From the NCBI RefSeq assembly GCF_033807715.1, contig NC_084587.1, forward strand, positions 16,722,017 through 16,786,016: a DNA stretch of 64,000 nucleotides, written 5' to 3'. This DNA comes from Cololabis saira. Lineage: Eukaryota; Chordata; Actinopteri; Beloniformes; Belonidae. The notes below the pieces were generated by a model. The model was not told where the DNA came from. It saw only the letters and a list, made by a program, of their open reading frames with translations, and did no database searches. Shown here one piece after another: positions 44,393 to 53,871 of the stretch. The first letter of the stretch is position 1; each line of letters starts with the position of its first letter. Both the position numbers and the translations under genes were made by a program.

Positions 44393-44753
44393 ACCATTCA
44401 AAAGTTCCATCCATCCATCCATCGTCCGCCGCTTTATCCGTTCCCGGGTCGCGCGGGCAGCAGCCTCAGCAGGGATGCCCAGACTTCCTTCACCCCAGAC
44501 ACTTCCTCCAGCTCTTCCGAGGGGACTCCGAGACGTTCCCAGGCCAGCCGAGAGACATAGTCTCTCCAGCGTGTCCTGGGTCTGCCCCGGGGTCTCCTCC
44601 CGGTGGGACATGCCTGGAACACCTCCCTAGGGAGGCGTCCAGGAGGCATCCGGTACAGATGCCCAAGCCACCTCAGCTGACTCCTCTCGATGTGAAGGAA
44701 CCTTTTCTGTGTGATGTGAAGGAAACTTTTGAATGGTGAACCATTCAAAAGTT
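44393..44753 (-). mobile_element. 5'-truncated LINE 3' end with 14-bp target duplication
   Basis: ACCATTCAAAAGTT flanks the insert at 44393-44406 and 44740-44753. On the minus strand the insert ends with the GGATGGATGG tail expected of a LINE 3' end. At the 5' junction the bases 44724-44737 are the exact reverse complement of the target duplication, giving a hairpin with a 2-base loop. Confidence 0.85.
44434..44723 (-). pseudogene. LINE reverse transcriptase C-terminal fragment
   Basis: The frame contains RSQLRWLGHLYRMPPGRL, RRPRGRPRTRWRDYVSRLAW and EEVSGVKEVWASLLRLLP, the C-terminus common to a fish non-LTR family with GGAT tails. Only about 95 codons remain, and residues before RSQLRW come from junction sequence. 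Clade not assigned. Confidence 0.75.
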
Positions 44754-45254
44754 ATTGCAGAAAATCGGAACTATCACATATGGACCAATCAGAAGAAGGG
44801 ACGGGGCTAATTTGCACCAATTAAGGTGAAGGAGTCAAAATCAAGTCCGATAACACCTTCCACGACTCTTTATGTCAAACCATTCAAAAGTTATGCCAGA
44901 AAATAGGGACTATCAAATATTGACCAATCAGAAGAAGGGGCGGGGCTAATTCCGGCCAATGAAGGTCAAGTACTCAATACCGAGTCCAATGACACCACCC
45001 ACAACTCTTTATGTCAAACGATTCAAAAGTTATGGCAGAAAATAGGGACTATCAAATATTGACCAATCAGAAGAATGGGCGGGGCTAATTCATGCCAATG
45101 AAGGTCAAGTACTCAAAACCGAGTCAGATGACACCACCCACATGTCTTTATCACAACCCTTTCAAAAGTTATGGCAGAGAATAGCAACTATCAAATATTG
45201 ACCAATTGAAAGAAGGGGCGGGGCTAATTTGCACCAATTATGTCCCCCCCCCCA

Positions 45255-45800
45255 CACACTTGCTTTGCTTATGGTTGTCCATCGAGTCCGATGACGACGT
45301 CCACTTCTATCGGTGAGTTCGTTGGTGGCTGAATAGCCCTATCCTGGATCCACAAACCCTACTGCAGGTAGGGCACGTAAATGTGGTGGTGGTGGCGGCA
45401 ACAGCAACCGTAGGGTGTATTCCTCCTGAGTCTTCTCTCCTGTCTCCTGGCTGTCCGATCCCCCTCCAGCAGGCGAGTGCCATCCTGGCACAGCTGACGC
45501 CAGGTGTTACGATCAGCAGCCACAGCTTCCAGGGCCTCAGGTCTGATTTTACTCTTCCTTAATGCAGTCTTCAGCTGGTCTGCATAACGCTTCTTCTGCC
45601 CTCCAGCTGAGCGACGGCCATGGTGTAGCTGGCCGTATAGCACTTTGCGAGGCAGGCGGTCTGAGGGCATCCTTACTACGTGGCCCAGCCATCGTAGTTG
45701 GTGCTGGGTGATCGTGGCCTCGCTGGGTGATCGTGGCCTCAATACTCCTACAGTTGGGTTTTGAGAGTATTTCGGAATGAGGCACACAATCACGCCAAGT
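45255..45800 (-). pseudogene. Second LINE: C-terminal part of reverse transcriptase and 3' UTR
   Basis: The minus strand reads WRDCVPHSEILSKPN, SIEATITQ, then QLRWLGHVVRMPSDRLPRKV and KKRYADQLKTALRKSKI, the end of a non-LTR polyprotein, then a 3' UTR containing TGGACAACCATAAGCAAAGC. A 19-bp tandem duplication (GAGGCCACGATCACCCAGC) near 45711-45748 shifts the frame. It is the downstream half of the LINE whose RT lies at 48372-49252. Confidence 0.75.
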
Positions 45801-46057
45801 ACTGTTCTCCTCCTATTTTCACTGTTCTCCTCCTATTTTTATACTTTCAATGTCTAAAAGAAATAAAGAAAAACAACAATATTTTCAGAATATAAAATAT
45901 TTATTTTAAACAAAACTGATAACGAATATGGCAGGCATAAATGAACGTTCTGTTTGCAGGCTTAGTTGACAAAATAAGGCTAAAAACTGAACAAAACGTG
46001 CCTTTCAAACAAATCAAATCAAAGCCTGCATTAACATGCTGGATCGGGACATTTTTC

Positions 46058-47797
46058 TTACAGTTCTTTTGAGTTCACTTTCAAAAAAACAAGTTTGGCC
46101 AAAGTCGGGGGCTTCAGACTCATGCGGTGGTTTGTGGAGAGGAGACCAGCAGCAGAAAACACCCTCTCGACACTGGCAGAGCCACTTGGGATGCTGAACA
46201 CAGTGCGTGCTACTTTTGCCAGGCGGGGGAAAGATTTGGTGTTTTCTTTCCAAAACAGAATAACATCTGCGTCGGGGTTCTGCCTGGGGGATGAGAGGTA
46301 CATTTCCTCTTCAGCTTTTGCATCTCCAGGTGTGCGCTGCTGCTCACTGAAGTATTAACCAAATAGGCAAGCCTTTTTCACTTGGGTTTCAGGATGGGGG
46401 AGGGCTGCAGACAGGGTGTCGGCCTCAGGTGCGTCCCGTTTGGTTTCTTCGATAAGGAGCTCCCGGATTTCTCCGAGTTTATTGCACACTGACTCATCTC
46501 TGATGATCCATTCTGCCTTGAAACGGGGATCTAACACTGATGCTAAAATTAAATGTTTATCAGTGTAGTATCCTCCGTAGCGAGTTGACAGGTTGTTGGC
46601 CAGTGTTTCAGCGAAAGCAGCGATGCCAATGGGATGTGTACTATCACTGGTGAGGAGGGACTTAATTTCTGTCACAGCAGGAAGAATCATTCCAAGATTT
46701 CCCATTTCCTTCTGCAGTTTTTCTGTTAGGTCTGCCAGCGGTGCCAGCACACTGGCAAGATGTGTCAGCTGACGCACCTCATTTAATTTTAGCTGAGCAA
46801 CATTAGTCTTTAATTTGTTTTGCCACAGCGGATCCTTCTGAAACAAACGGAGAACAGACTGAATCATCCGCAGTTGGCTGCTCCATCAGGTGGCACAAGC
46901 AACTGTAGGGCGCACACCTAACTGGTCGGTTTCCTCCGTGTTCAGGGTGCTTTTGCGCACACTTTTAACCAGGTTTCCTACTTTCAGTAGGATCCTGTTG
47001 ATGCTGTCATGCTCGTTAATTGCATCTTTGATCGCCAGCTGAAGCATCTGAATGGGGCATTTCAGATGTAGCTTTGCCACGGTGAAGTAGCTATTTATCA
47101 TTGTTTCCACATTTTTTGTTATTTCCTCAATTTCGACCTGCGCAAATGCAGGTGCGCTTTCATCCTCCTCTTCCCGTTCTACGCTGCTGACGTCGGTGGC
47201 ACCGGTCACCTCAACCCCCTCGGCCTCCTCAGTGGCAGGGAGAAGGTTGAATGCCTTAACCATGTTGCTGGCACTGTCAGTAACCACTCTGATGACACGT
47301 TGGTCCACTTTCCAGTGTTTCAGCACATTTTTATATGTTTCATATATGTGATCTGCTGTATGGTGCCCCTGGATGTGTCCACAGCTCAACAAAACTGTGT
47401 GTCCCTGGAAAGTTTCATCAATGAAATTGGCCACGATACCAAGAAAGCTATGCCCTCTTCTGCTGGTCCAAATGTCCGTCGATATGACAAACCCCTGGCC
47501 TTTGCGTAGTAGGTCGGCAAGCTTAGTCTCCATGTCTTCTAAGGCATCTGGCATCAGTGTGTCCCGCACCGTATTGTAGCAGGGGGGGCTGTAGCCGGGT
47601 TGAGCTGCACTGGCAAACTGTCGCATCCCTTCACATTCTCCCTTACTTATGGGCTCATAGTCCATGTAAATCATTTAAAAAAAGACTTCGTCCAGTTCTC
47701 TTTTTCTACTGCGATATGGTTTGGACTTTGCCGGCGGTGAAGAAACCTTTGAACGCCGCCGCGCTGCTTTTCTCTTGCTGCTCATGTGTCTCTCTGT
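46058..47797 (-). pseudogene. hAT transposase (BED-type), main exon, disabled
   Basis: One frame from about 47728 runs to a stop at 46058. It carries FVISTDIWTSRRGHSFLGI (first catalytic Asp region), RVVTDSASNMVKAF (second), HLILASVLDPRFK, and the C-terminal dimerisation motif SIPSGSASVERVFSAAG. Three in-frame stops break it: TAA near 47675-47677, TGA at 46886-46888 (probably from CGA) and TAA at 46355-46357. The first codons of the exon (FKGFFTAGKVQ) are in another frame, implying an indel near 47720. ZBED-like family. Confidence 0.85.
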
Positions 47798-47951
47798 CTG
47801 TCAAATACAGATTTACAGACAGCCCGAGTTAGTCTAGATATAGTGATTTGCTCATTTGAATGACAATACGAACCTGTTTTAGCTAATAAAAAACATAGCC
47901 CTATTTAATTCATTTAAGTTAAAATAAGGTATTCTAATTAAAAATGCTCAC

Positions 47952-48162
47952 CTTTTTCTTTCTTGCCAGTGTGCTCACGGAGCACCCTATCGTGTTTGCG
48001 GGAGAGGTGTCTTTTTAGATTCCACATGGAATCTTTGCTCACAGACACAATTTCGTTACATTGTCTTTCTTTCTCCGTACCATCATCATCTTTTATTTTG
48101 ACAGGAATTGTGCACCTGTAAGACCTATCGGCCTCTTTCTTGTAATATTTTGCGAACTCCAT
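47952..48162 (-). pseudogene. hAT transposase first coding exon (BED zinc finger)
   Basis: The exon starts at ATG 48162 (MEFAKYYKK) and encodes a BED-like finger: two Cys in the strand region (YRCTIPV and RQCNEIV) and WNLKRHLSRKH with two His. It ends at a clean donor AAG/GTGAGC. An intron of 154 bp (47951-47798) ends TTTGACAG before the main exon. Confidence 0.7.
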
Positions 48163-48371
48163 CTTAGGCAACTCTCTGTAGTGTAACTGAAGTAAACACG
48201 ATGCATTCTGGGATAGGTTTGGACACGCATCGGGGCCGTGATATGAGGGGTAACGGAGCGAAACTGTAGCGGGATGACGCCCCGCTCCACCCGAATCATC
48301 CTAGAAAAAAAACTCCTGCTCTGCGCTCCTTTCAAAATTCCCTGCTCCGCTCCTCCGCTCGCTCACGCTCC

Positions 48372-49252
48372 GCTCCGCTCACATGCTCTGCTATCAACAG
48401 TGTTGTCTTCAGAAAGAATGCTCCCCAGGTATCTGAAAGATGGAACACTTGTTAGTTCTTCTCCAGAAACAGTGAAGATAGGTGGTGTAGATGGCTTGTT
48501 GGAACTCCACTGGCACACTACCTCCATCTTGCTGGTGTTAACGGTCAGTCCCATCCTGCTGTACGCTCTCACCGCAGCAGCAAGAACGGACTGGAGGTCT
48601 TGTGGTCTGTGAGATACCAGCGCACAGTCGTCTACGTACTGCAGCTCAATGACTCTCTCCTTCTGCAGTTTGGTGGTAGCCTGAAGCCTCCTATTATTAA
48701 AGAGGTTGCCATCTAGGCGAAAGTCCACTGCCACACAGCTGTTGTCCTCAATCTCCTTGTGGAGAAGCTGGGTAACACATAACAGGAACATGTTAAAAAG
48801 CACTGGTGCTAGTACACACCCCTGCCTTACTCCTGTATGTACCGGGAAGGGGGCAGACTCTTGACCTCCTATGGTCATTCGAGCAGTCATTCCCTCATGG
48901 AACTGACGGAGGATGTTAACAAACTTCTTGGGACAGCCAAACCTGAGGAGGACTCCCCATAGAAGTTCTATCTCAACACTGTTGAAAGCTTTGGAGAGGT
49001 CGACAAAGGCCATGAATAGGTCCTGATGTTGTTCCCTGCACTTTTCCTGCAGCTGTCTAGCTGTGAAAATCATGTCCACTGTGCTCCTACTCTTTCTAAA
49101 CCCGCACTGTGATTCAGGCAGTATCGACTCAGTGATGTTCTTTATCAACCTCTGGAGCATCACCTTTGCCAGGACTTTGCCGGCAACAGCAAGGAGCGAA
49201 ATTCCCCTACTGTTGCCACAGACAGCCTTGTCACTCTTATTCTTATAAAAAA
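48372..49252 (-). pseudogene. Second LINE: reverse transcriptase core
   Basis: About 290 codons are open. They include GISLLAVAGKVLAKVMLQRL, CGFRKSRSTVDMIF, FVDLSKAFNSVE (motif A Asp), GVRQGCVLAPVLFNMFL (motif B) and LQYVDDCALV (motif C, YVDD). The open frame continues upstream only into array sequence, so the element is 5'-truncated at about 49256. After SILSEDNTVDS the LINE stops and hAT-side sequence begins; about 70-80 residues expected before WRDCVPHSE are missing. Jockey/I-like, clade uncertain. Confidence 0.8.
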
Positions 49253-49256
49253 TATG

Positions 49257-49642
49257 AAAATAGGCACTATCAAATATTGACCAATCAGAAGAAGGGGCGG
49301 GGCTAATTTCGGCCAATGAAGGTCAAGTATTCAATACTGAGTCCGATGACACCACCCACGACTCTTTATGTCAAACCATTAAAAAGTTATGGCAGAAAAT
49401 AGGATCTATCAAATATTGACCAATCAGAAGAAGGGGCGGGGCTAATTCATGCCAATGAAGGTCAAGTACTCAAAACCGAGTCAGATAACACCACCCACAT
49501 GTCTTCATCACAACCCTTTCAAAAGTTATGGCAGAGAATAGCGACTATCAAATATTGACCAATTGAAAGAAGGGGCGGGGCTAATTTGCACCAACACACA
49601 CACTCACTCACTCACTCACTCACTCACTCACTCACTCACTCT
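49257..49642 (+). repeat. Copy E, right part, then (CACT)n
   Basis: Bases 49257-49594 are colinear with 44899-45237 (338 and 339 bp), including the rare variants CACATGTCTT and CCAATTGAAAGAAGG. From 49595 the sequence becomes ACACAC and then a CACT microsatellite (about 10 units) to 49642. Confidence 0.85.
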
Positions 49643-50613
49643 CAAAGCTTTCATCTAAGTTCGTAGCACCTAATACTGGCTGGGGATGGACCTCACAGCT
49701 AGTAATGCTCAACAGGAAGGCAAATTCAAGGACCAAGAAAAAAATTCAGCTAGCATGAGAGGATGGGTACATACTGGAAAACAAGTACTTGATGGGTTCA
49801 ATCAGGAGGAAGGTGCACTAACTCGTTGAAATGGTTTATAAAGGGGTTTCTGTCTACCTTGGCACCTTTTAAAGAAGCTAAAATAGAGTGTCTTTTGCTT
49901 CCAATATTAAAAGACTATAATTAGCTCTTACAGAAGGGCATTACAAGCTGTTATTGCCAAGGATCAATAGTTGAGAGAATGGATGGGTCTTTAGATGGAA
50001 TGCATACTTTAATAGAGTATCTTGGACATGTTGTGTGAGGGGGCAATTAAGAGTAATGATTACAGGAATAAATGAATGGGTGTTTAACTTGTATGTTGAA
50101 AGTGATTACTAAGTGTGACTGCTTTCGTGATTGCCCTCATAAAATATGTCAAATGAACAACGGAGTAAATTCTCTTAGCTTTGCATGGGCGTTCCAAGTG
50201 TAAGGGATTACTCTGGTCACAGTTACCATTAACTACAAGTCCAGGAAAAGCATTCTGATAACCCTACAACACCCTGCCTCATCTCATTCCATTTCAGCTC
50301 AGAACAACATCAAAACTAATTTTCTGAGATGCACACCATGCATCAACATTAGAGCTAAATGTTTTGCTTAATAAAGCATAAAAAATTCCATCATTTTGTG
50401 AATCAAAAGAGGAGTAAACCAGACACTGGCACTGCAAGCGGGGTAAGGATTTGCATGACAATCATCTCTCTATCTCCAGCGGATCTAGTGTTCTTATAAC
50501 TTTGGCACGCAGTTTACATGTAACGAGGCAATAATAGTATCTTACGTTAAGACTACGGCCTTTAATTTGTAAGGTTTTTCATAATTACGATCAAAAATGA
50601 TCTGGTCCTTACA
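49643..50613. other. No recognised gene
   Basis: Unique-looking AT-rich DNA. I see no coding or repeat signature. Confidence 0.5.
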
Positions 50614-50952
50614 TTAAAAGGAGCTTGAGGCTGAATTTATGAAAAAAAATTGTATACGTTTTAATTTTTCTAGTAATAATATCAGATGAAGCGTTCCAAA
50701 CCAAAAAGAGTGAGCCCTCTAGTATATCTGTCCGTTGCCTTGAACAAGCTGTGTGCTGCAAAATGTGCTGCAAGGCTGGGGCCGCTTTTCCCGCGCTGCC
50801 CTGCGGATGTGACGTCACATGACGCTGCATGCGCGTTCTCCCCGTTCTCCCGTGCCGGCTTCGCTGTTGGCTGCAGTACCCCCGACAACCGTCGTGGCGA
50901 AGGGTGGCGCTAGAGAGTCTCATTTCTTAAAAGGAGCCTCATGCTCCTTTAA
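50614..50952. mobile_element. TTAA-target MITE, AGGAGCATGAGGCT family, copy 2
   Basis: TTAA lies at 50614-50617 and 50949-50952. The body matches 25094-25442 in reverse complement, including the central TGTGACGTCACATGACGC and the flank GTTCTCCCCGTTCTCCCG. Confidence 0.82.
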
Positions 50953-51541
50953 GTAAATACAATCTCAGATCAAGTGCAAACATAATGAAAAATTGCACTC
51001 TTGGTTCATTTATTTAACAGAACTGTATAGTAATGGAGCATAGTACTGTGTGTGAAATGGAGGTCACGCCACATGTTTCATTCCTTTGTTAACCACCTTT
51101 AGCAACAATAACTTTTGAGGGCATAGATCTCTCAAGGTTCTGTCACACTATATCGATCATGTTCACAACATACAACAAAATACAATATTACAAACCTCAG
51201 CAGTGCTGGTGTGTTCTTTTTAGAGGGAAGGTGCTTTCACCTTCCAAATATGTCATACTAGTGCAGCTGTTTTCTAATGGTGTTGTCATGAACTTTAACA
51301 TTTAATATGCCAACAAAGGCCGAGATCTGAGATGTACCTCTTGGATTTTGTTCAGTTTTCTGAGTATTGCATGATCTGACATTGGGTTTAACTTCCTGTG
51401 AAGTCATGATGTGATGTCATATGCCATGTGTTGCTCATCTGATGTTGTAACCTAATTTCAAGACCAATCGATGACCAGATTGTTTTTATTAAAGGGCCAA
51501 GAAACAAAACCCTGCTGCTGAAACCCTGTTGCTATGGTTGT
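50953..51541. other. No recognised gene
   Basis: AT-rich spacer without a named feature. Confidence 0.5.
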
Positions 51542-52186
51542 AATTAGGGCCCAAGCACTTACAGTGCGAAGGCCCTATTGTATCTGTAGGAGTTTTTTTC
51601 CTGTTTTTTTTTTCCTTGTTTATTGTATCTGTAGGAATTTTTCTTTCTTTATTTCTTTCTTTTTTTATTTTTCCGACGAATTGAGGGCCTTTTTGCCCCC
51701 CTAAACGTGCCCCGAAAGTCACCAAATTTTGCACGCAAGCCAGGCCTGGCGAAAAATTTGATATTTAATGGTTTGCATTAATGGGCGTGGCAAAATGGCT
51801 CAACAGCGCCCCCTAGAAAACTTTGTGCCTCAAGCCCCACAACTTTTGAATGGTTTGACATATAGTCGTGGGTGGTGCCATCGCACTCGGTTTTGAGTCC
51901 TTGAACATAATTGGTGCAAATTAGCCCCGCCCCTTCTTCTGATTGGTCGATATTTGATAGTTCCTGTTTTCTGCCATTACTTTTGAATGGTTTGACATAG
52001 GTCGTTTCCCAATTTGGACACTACCGCACTACATGCTACATACTGCAAAGTATGCACTGAATACTGCCTACTGAATGAAGGATTCAGTACGCCGCTCCAG
52101 CAGACCGTTCACACAGCAGTGTGGTACAGTGTATCCCAGAATGCATTTCGCACCAAAACGTCAGCGAAAGATGAGATTTAAAAGCA

Positions 52187-52426
52187 GACTAGAACGGTGC
52201 TTCTCAATCCTGGTCCTCGTGGGCCCCTGTCCTGCATGTTTTAGATGTTTCCCTGCACCAACACACCTGATTCTAATTAAAGGTCCTAATTAGCTTGTCA
52301 CCAAGGTCTGCACAACTCTGTTGATGACAAAGGTACTTTTATCACGGTGTGCTGAAGCAGGGTAGCATCTAAAACATGCAGGACAGGGGCCCACGAGGAC
52401 CAGGATTGAGAAACACTGGACTAGAA
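52187..52426. mobile_element. hAT MITE with 8-bp duplication and long inverted repeats
   Basis: GACTAGAA lies at 52187-52194 and 52419-52426. The 224-bp element has inverted arms of about 54 bp beginning CGGTGCTTCTCAATCCTGGT and, reversed, CAGTGTTTCTCAATCCTGGT, a very common fish hAT MITE end. It sits inside the transposon at 52010-53450. Confidence 0.92.
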
Positions 52427-52605
52427 GCTGTTGTAATTTCAGCTGTAGTGCTGTTAATATGCCACTTTATTACGTTTTAACATCTTTTCAGGCGTAAAAG
52501 TAACCGTTAAGACCCACCCTGGGCTCAGTGTATACAAATAACGCCTGTTAAGAAATTTGATCCGATGTTGCGGGGATCAAAAGAGCCGCCGGTCCGGCCG
52601 CATCA

Positions 52606-52631
52606 GCAGCTGTTACCATGGTAACAGCTGC
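52606..52631. repeat. 26-bp perfect palindrome with an X-box core
   Basis: The palindrome centres on CCATGG. The inner GTTACCATGGTAAC fits the RFX X-box consensus GTNRCC(0-3N)RGYAAC, flanked by CAGCTG E-boxes. Confidence 0.85.
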
Positions 52632-53871
52632 AGCTCACGGCCGGAGAACAGACGCGATCGCCGGGTCAAACTACGGCGTCGTCCCGGGGAGAAACCTGCA
52701 GCTCTGTGGAGAATTGTCGCCGGCTGAAATAAATCATTTAGGAAAATAAATGTTGGTTTAATAGATGAAATCTAACAGTCGTAGCTGTCACGTTAGTTTG
52801 TCTGAATATAAAGTGAAGCTTAATGTTTTTACTAGATAGATAAATAGATAGATAGAACTTTATTCATCTATCTAGTAAAAAAAGACAACATGAAGCTTCA
52901 AAACACAGCAGCTTCAAAACACAGCAATGAAAAGTAGTTATTTCATGAAAATACAACGAACTCCCGATATATAACGTTGTCATAACACTTAGTTCAATTT
53001 TATTTACGTAGCAAGCACGCTAAGATAACTAACAAAAACCTAACATACTATTAAAAACCCACAATTTTTAATTGTTGTCCTTACACTAAATTGAATTAAA
53101 AAGGTTATATATTAAAGTTACTTACATTTATATTCCTCCTTCTCCCTCTCCACGCTGCAATTAGTCCTTTCTGCCTTCACATCACATCACTGTCCGATTG
53201 CAGCTGTTTTCTCAATAAAGCTTTGAGAAAAAAAAGAAAAAAGCGCTGCCCGGCCGAGGCCGCATTGCATTCTGGGATATGGTAGGCGAGGTAGACTGGT
53301 TTGAAGCATGCTGCGGATTTTTTTCCTAATCAGTAAGACATCCGGGAATTTTTCGCACACTGCAGATTTCCTTCTGTTCATATACACCATACTACACTTT
53401 GGCCAAATCAGTGTATACTTGTAGTACAGTATGCGAATTCGGAAACGACCATAGAGTCGTGGGTGGTGTCTTCTGACTCGGTTTGGAGGACTTGACCTTA
53501 ATTGGCCTGAATTAGCCCCGCCCCTTCTTCTGATTGGTTGATATTTGATAGTCCCTATTTTATGGCATAACTTTTGAATGGTATGACATACAGAGTCGTC
53601 GGTGGTGTCATCGGACTCGGTTTTGAGTCCTTGACCATAATTGGTGCAAATTAGCCCCCCCCCCTTCTTGTGATTGGTCGATATATGATAGTTCTTACTT
53701 TCTGCCACAACTTTTGAATGGTTTGATATAGAGAGTTGTATGTGGTGTCATCCGCTAAATGTCCAGGCCTGAAGACATCTACATGCAAGTCATACAAGCG
53801 CTGCCACTGCAGCACGCCTGAACGTGCACAAGGGTGCGAGGGCCCGTTCATCACTGCTTGTAGCTTTAATT

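Larger units (their letters stand above)
44105..45237 (+). repeat. GGGCCC composite repeat, copy E, left part
   Basis: It begins AATTAAAGCTGCAAGCAGCG with the long leader as in copy D, then CCAAT/GC-box units. It is interrupted by a LINE tail at 44407-44739 and ends where a second LINE begins. It continues at 49257-49594; no 3' end is present. Confidence 0.85.
45800..48385 (-). mobile_element. BED-finger hAT transposon lying within the second LINE
   Basis: A decayed hAT transposase gene fills most of the segment, with LINE sequence on both sides in the same orientation. The right side has GCTCCGCTCCGCTC-rich sequence. Near the left side an 18-bp phrase (CTGTTCTCCTCCTATTTT) is duplicated at about 45803-45837. 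I could not define inverted termini or an 8-bp duplication, so boundaries are approximate and a deletion at the junction is likely. Confidence 0.6.
52010..53450. mobile_element. TIR transposon with GGTCGTTTCC termini
   Basis: The left end GGTCGTTTCCCAATTTG and right end, reversed, GGTCGTTTCCGAATTCG are inverted repeats. The target duplication is ATA if the termini are GGTCG, or CATAG if they are GTCG; sequence cannot decide. Inside are the conserved phrase ACACTACCGCACTACATGCT, a hAT MITE, a 26-bp palindrome, a GATA repeat with TCTATCTAGTAAAA arms (52827-52880) and a segment shared with 15735-15845. The frame at 53187-53708 is not a gene. Confidence 0.72.
51542..53871 (-). repeat. GGGCCC composite repeat, copy F, interrupted
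   Basis: The left edge AATTAGGGCCCAAGCACTTA is the 3' end and the right edge GAGGGCCCGTTCATCACTGC then TTGTAGCTTTAATT is the 5' end, so the copy is on the minus strand. Only about 890 bp belong to the repeat; the rest is an inserted transposon at 52010-53450. Confidence 0.85.

Noticed and set aside
51080..51150. Possible Tc1 transposase C-terminal remnant (CCACCTTTAGCAACAATAAC)
   Set aside because: The similarity is a short phrase only, with no DDE-region block or termini near it.
53187..53708. 173-codon minus-strand frame
   Set aside because: It crosses from the GGTCGTTTCC transposon into the GGGCCC repeat, so it is a chance fusion of two repeats.
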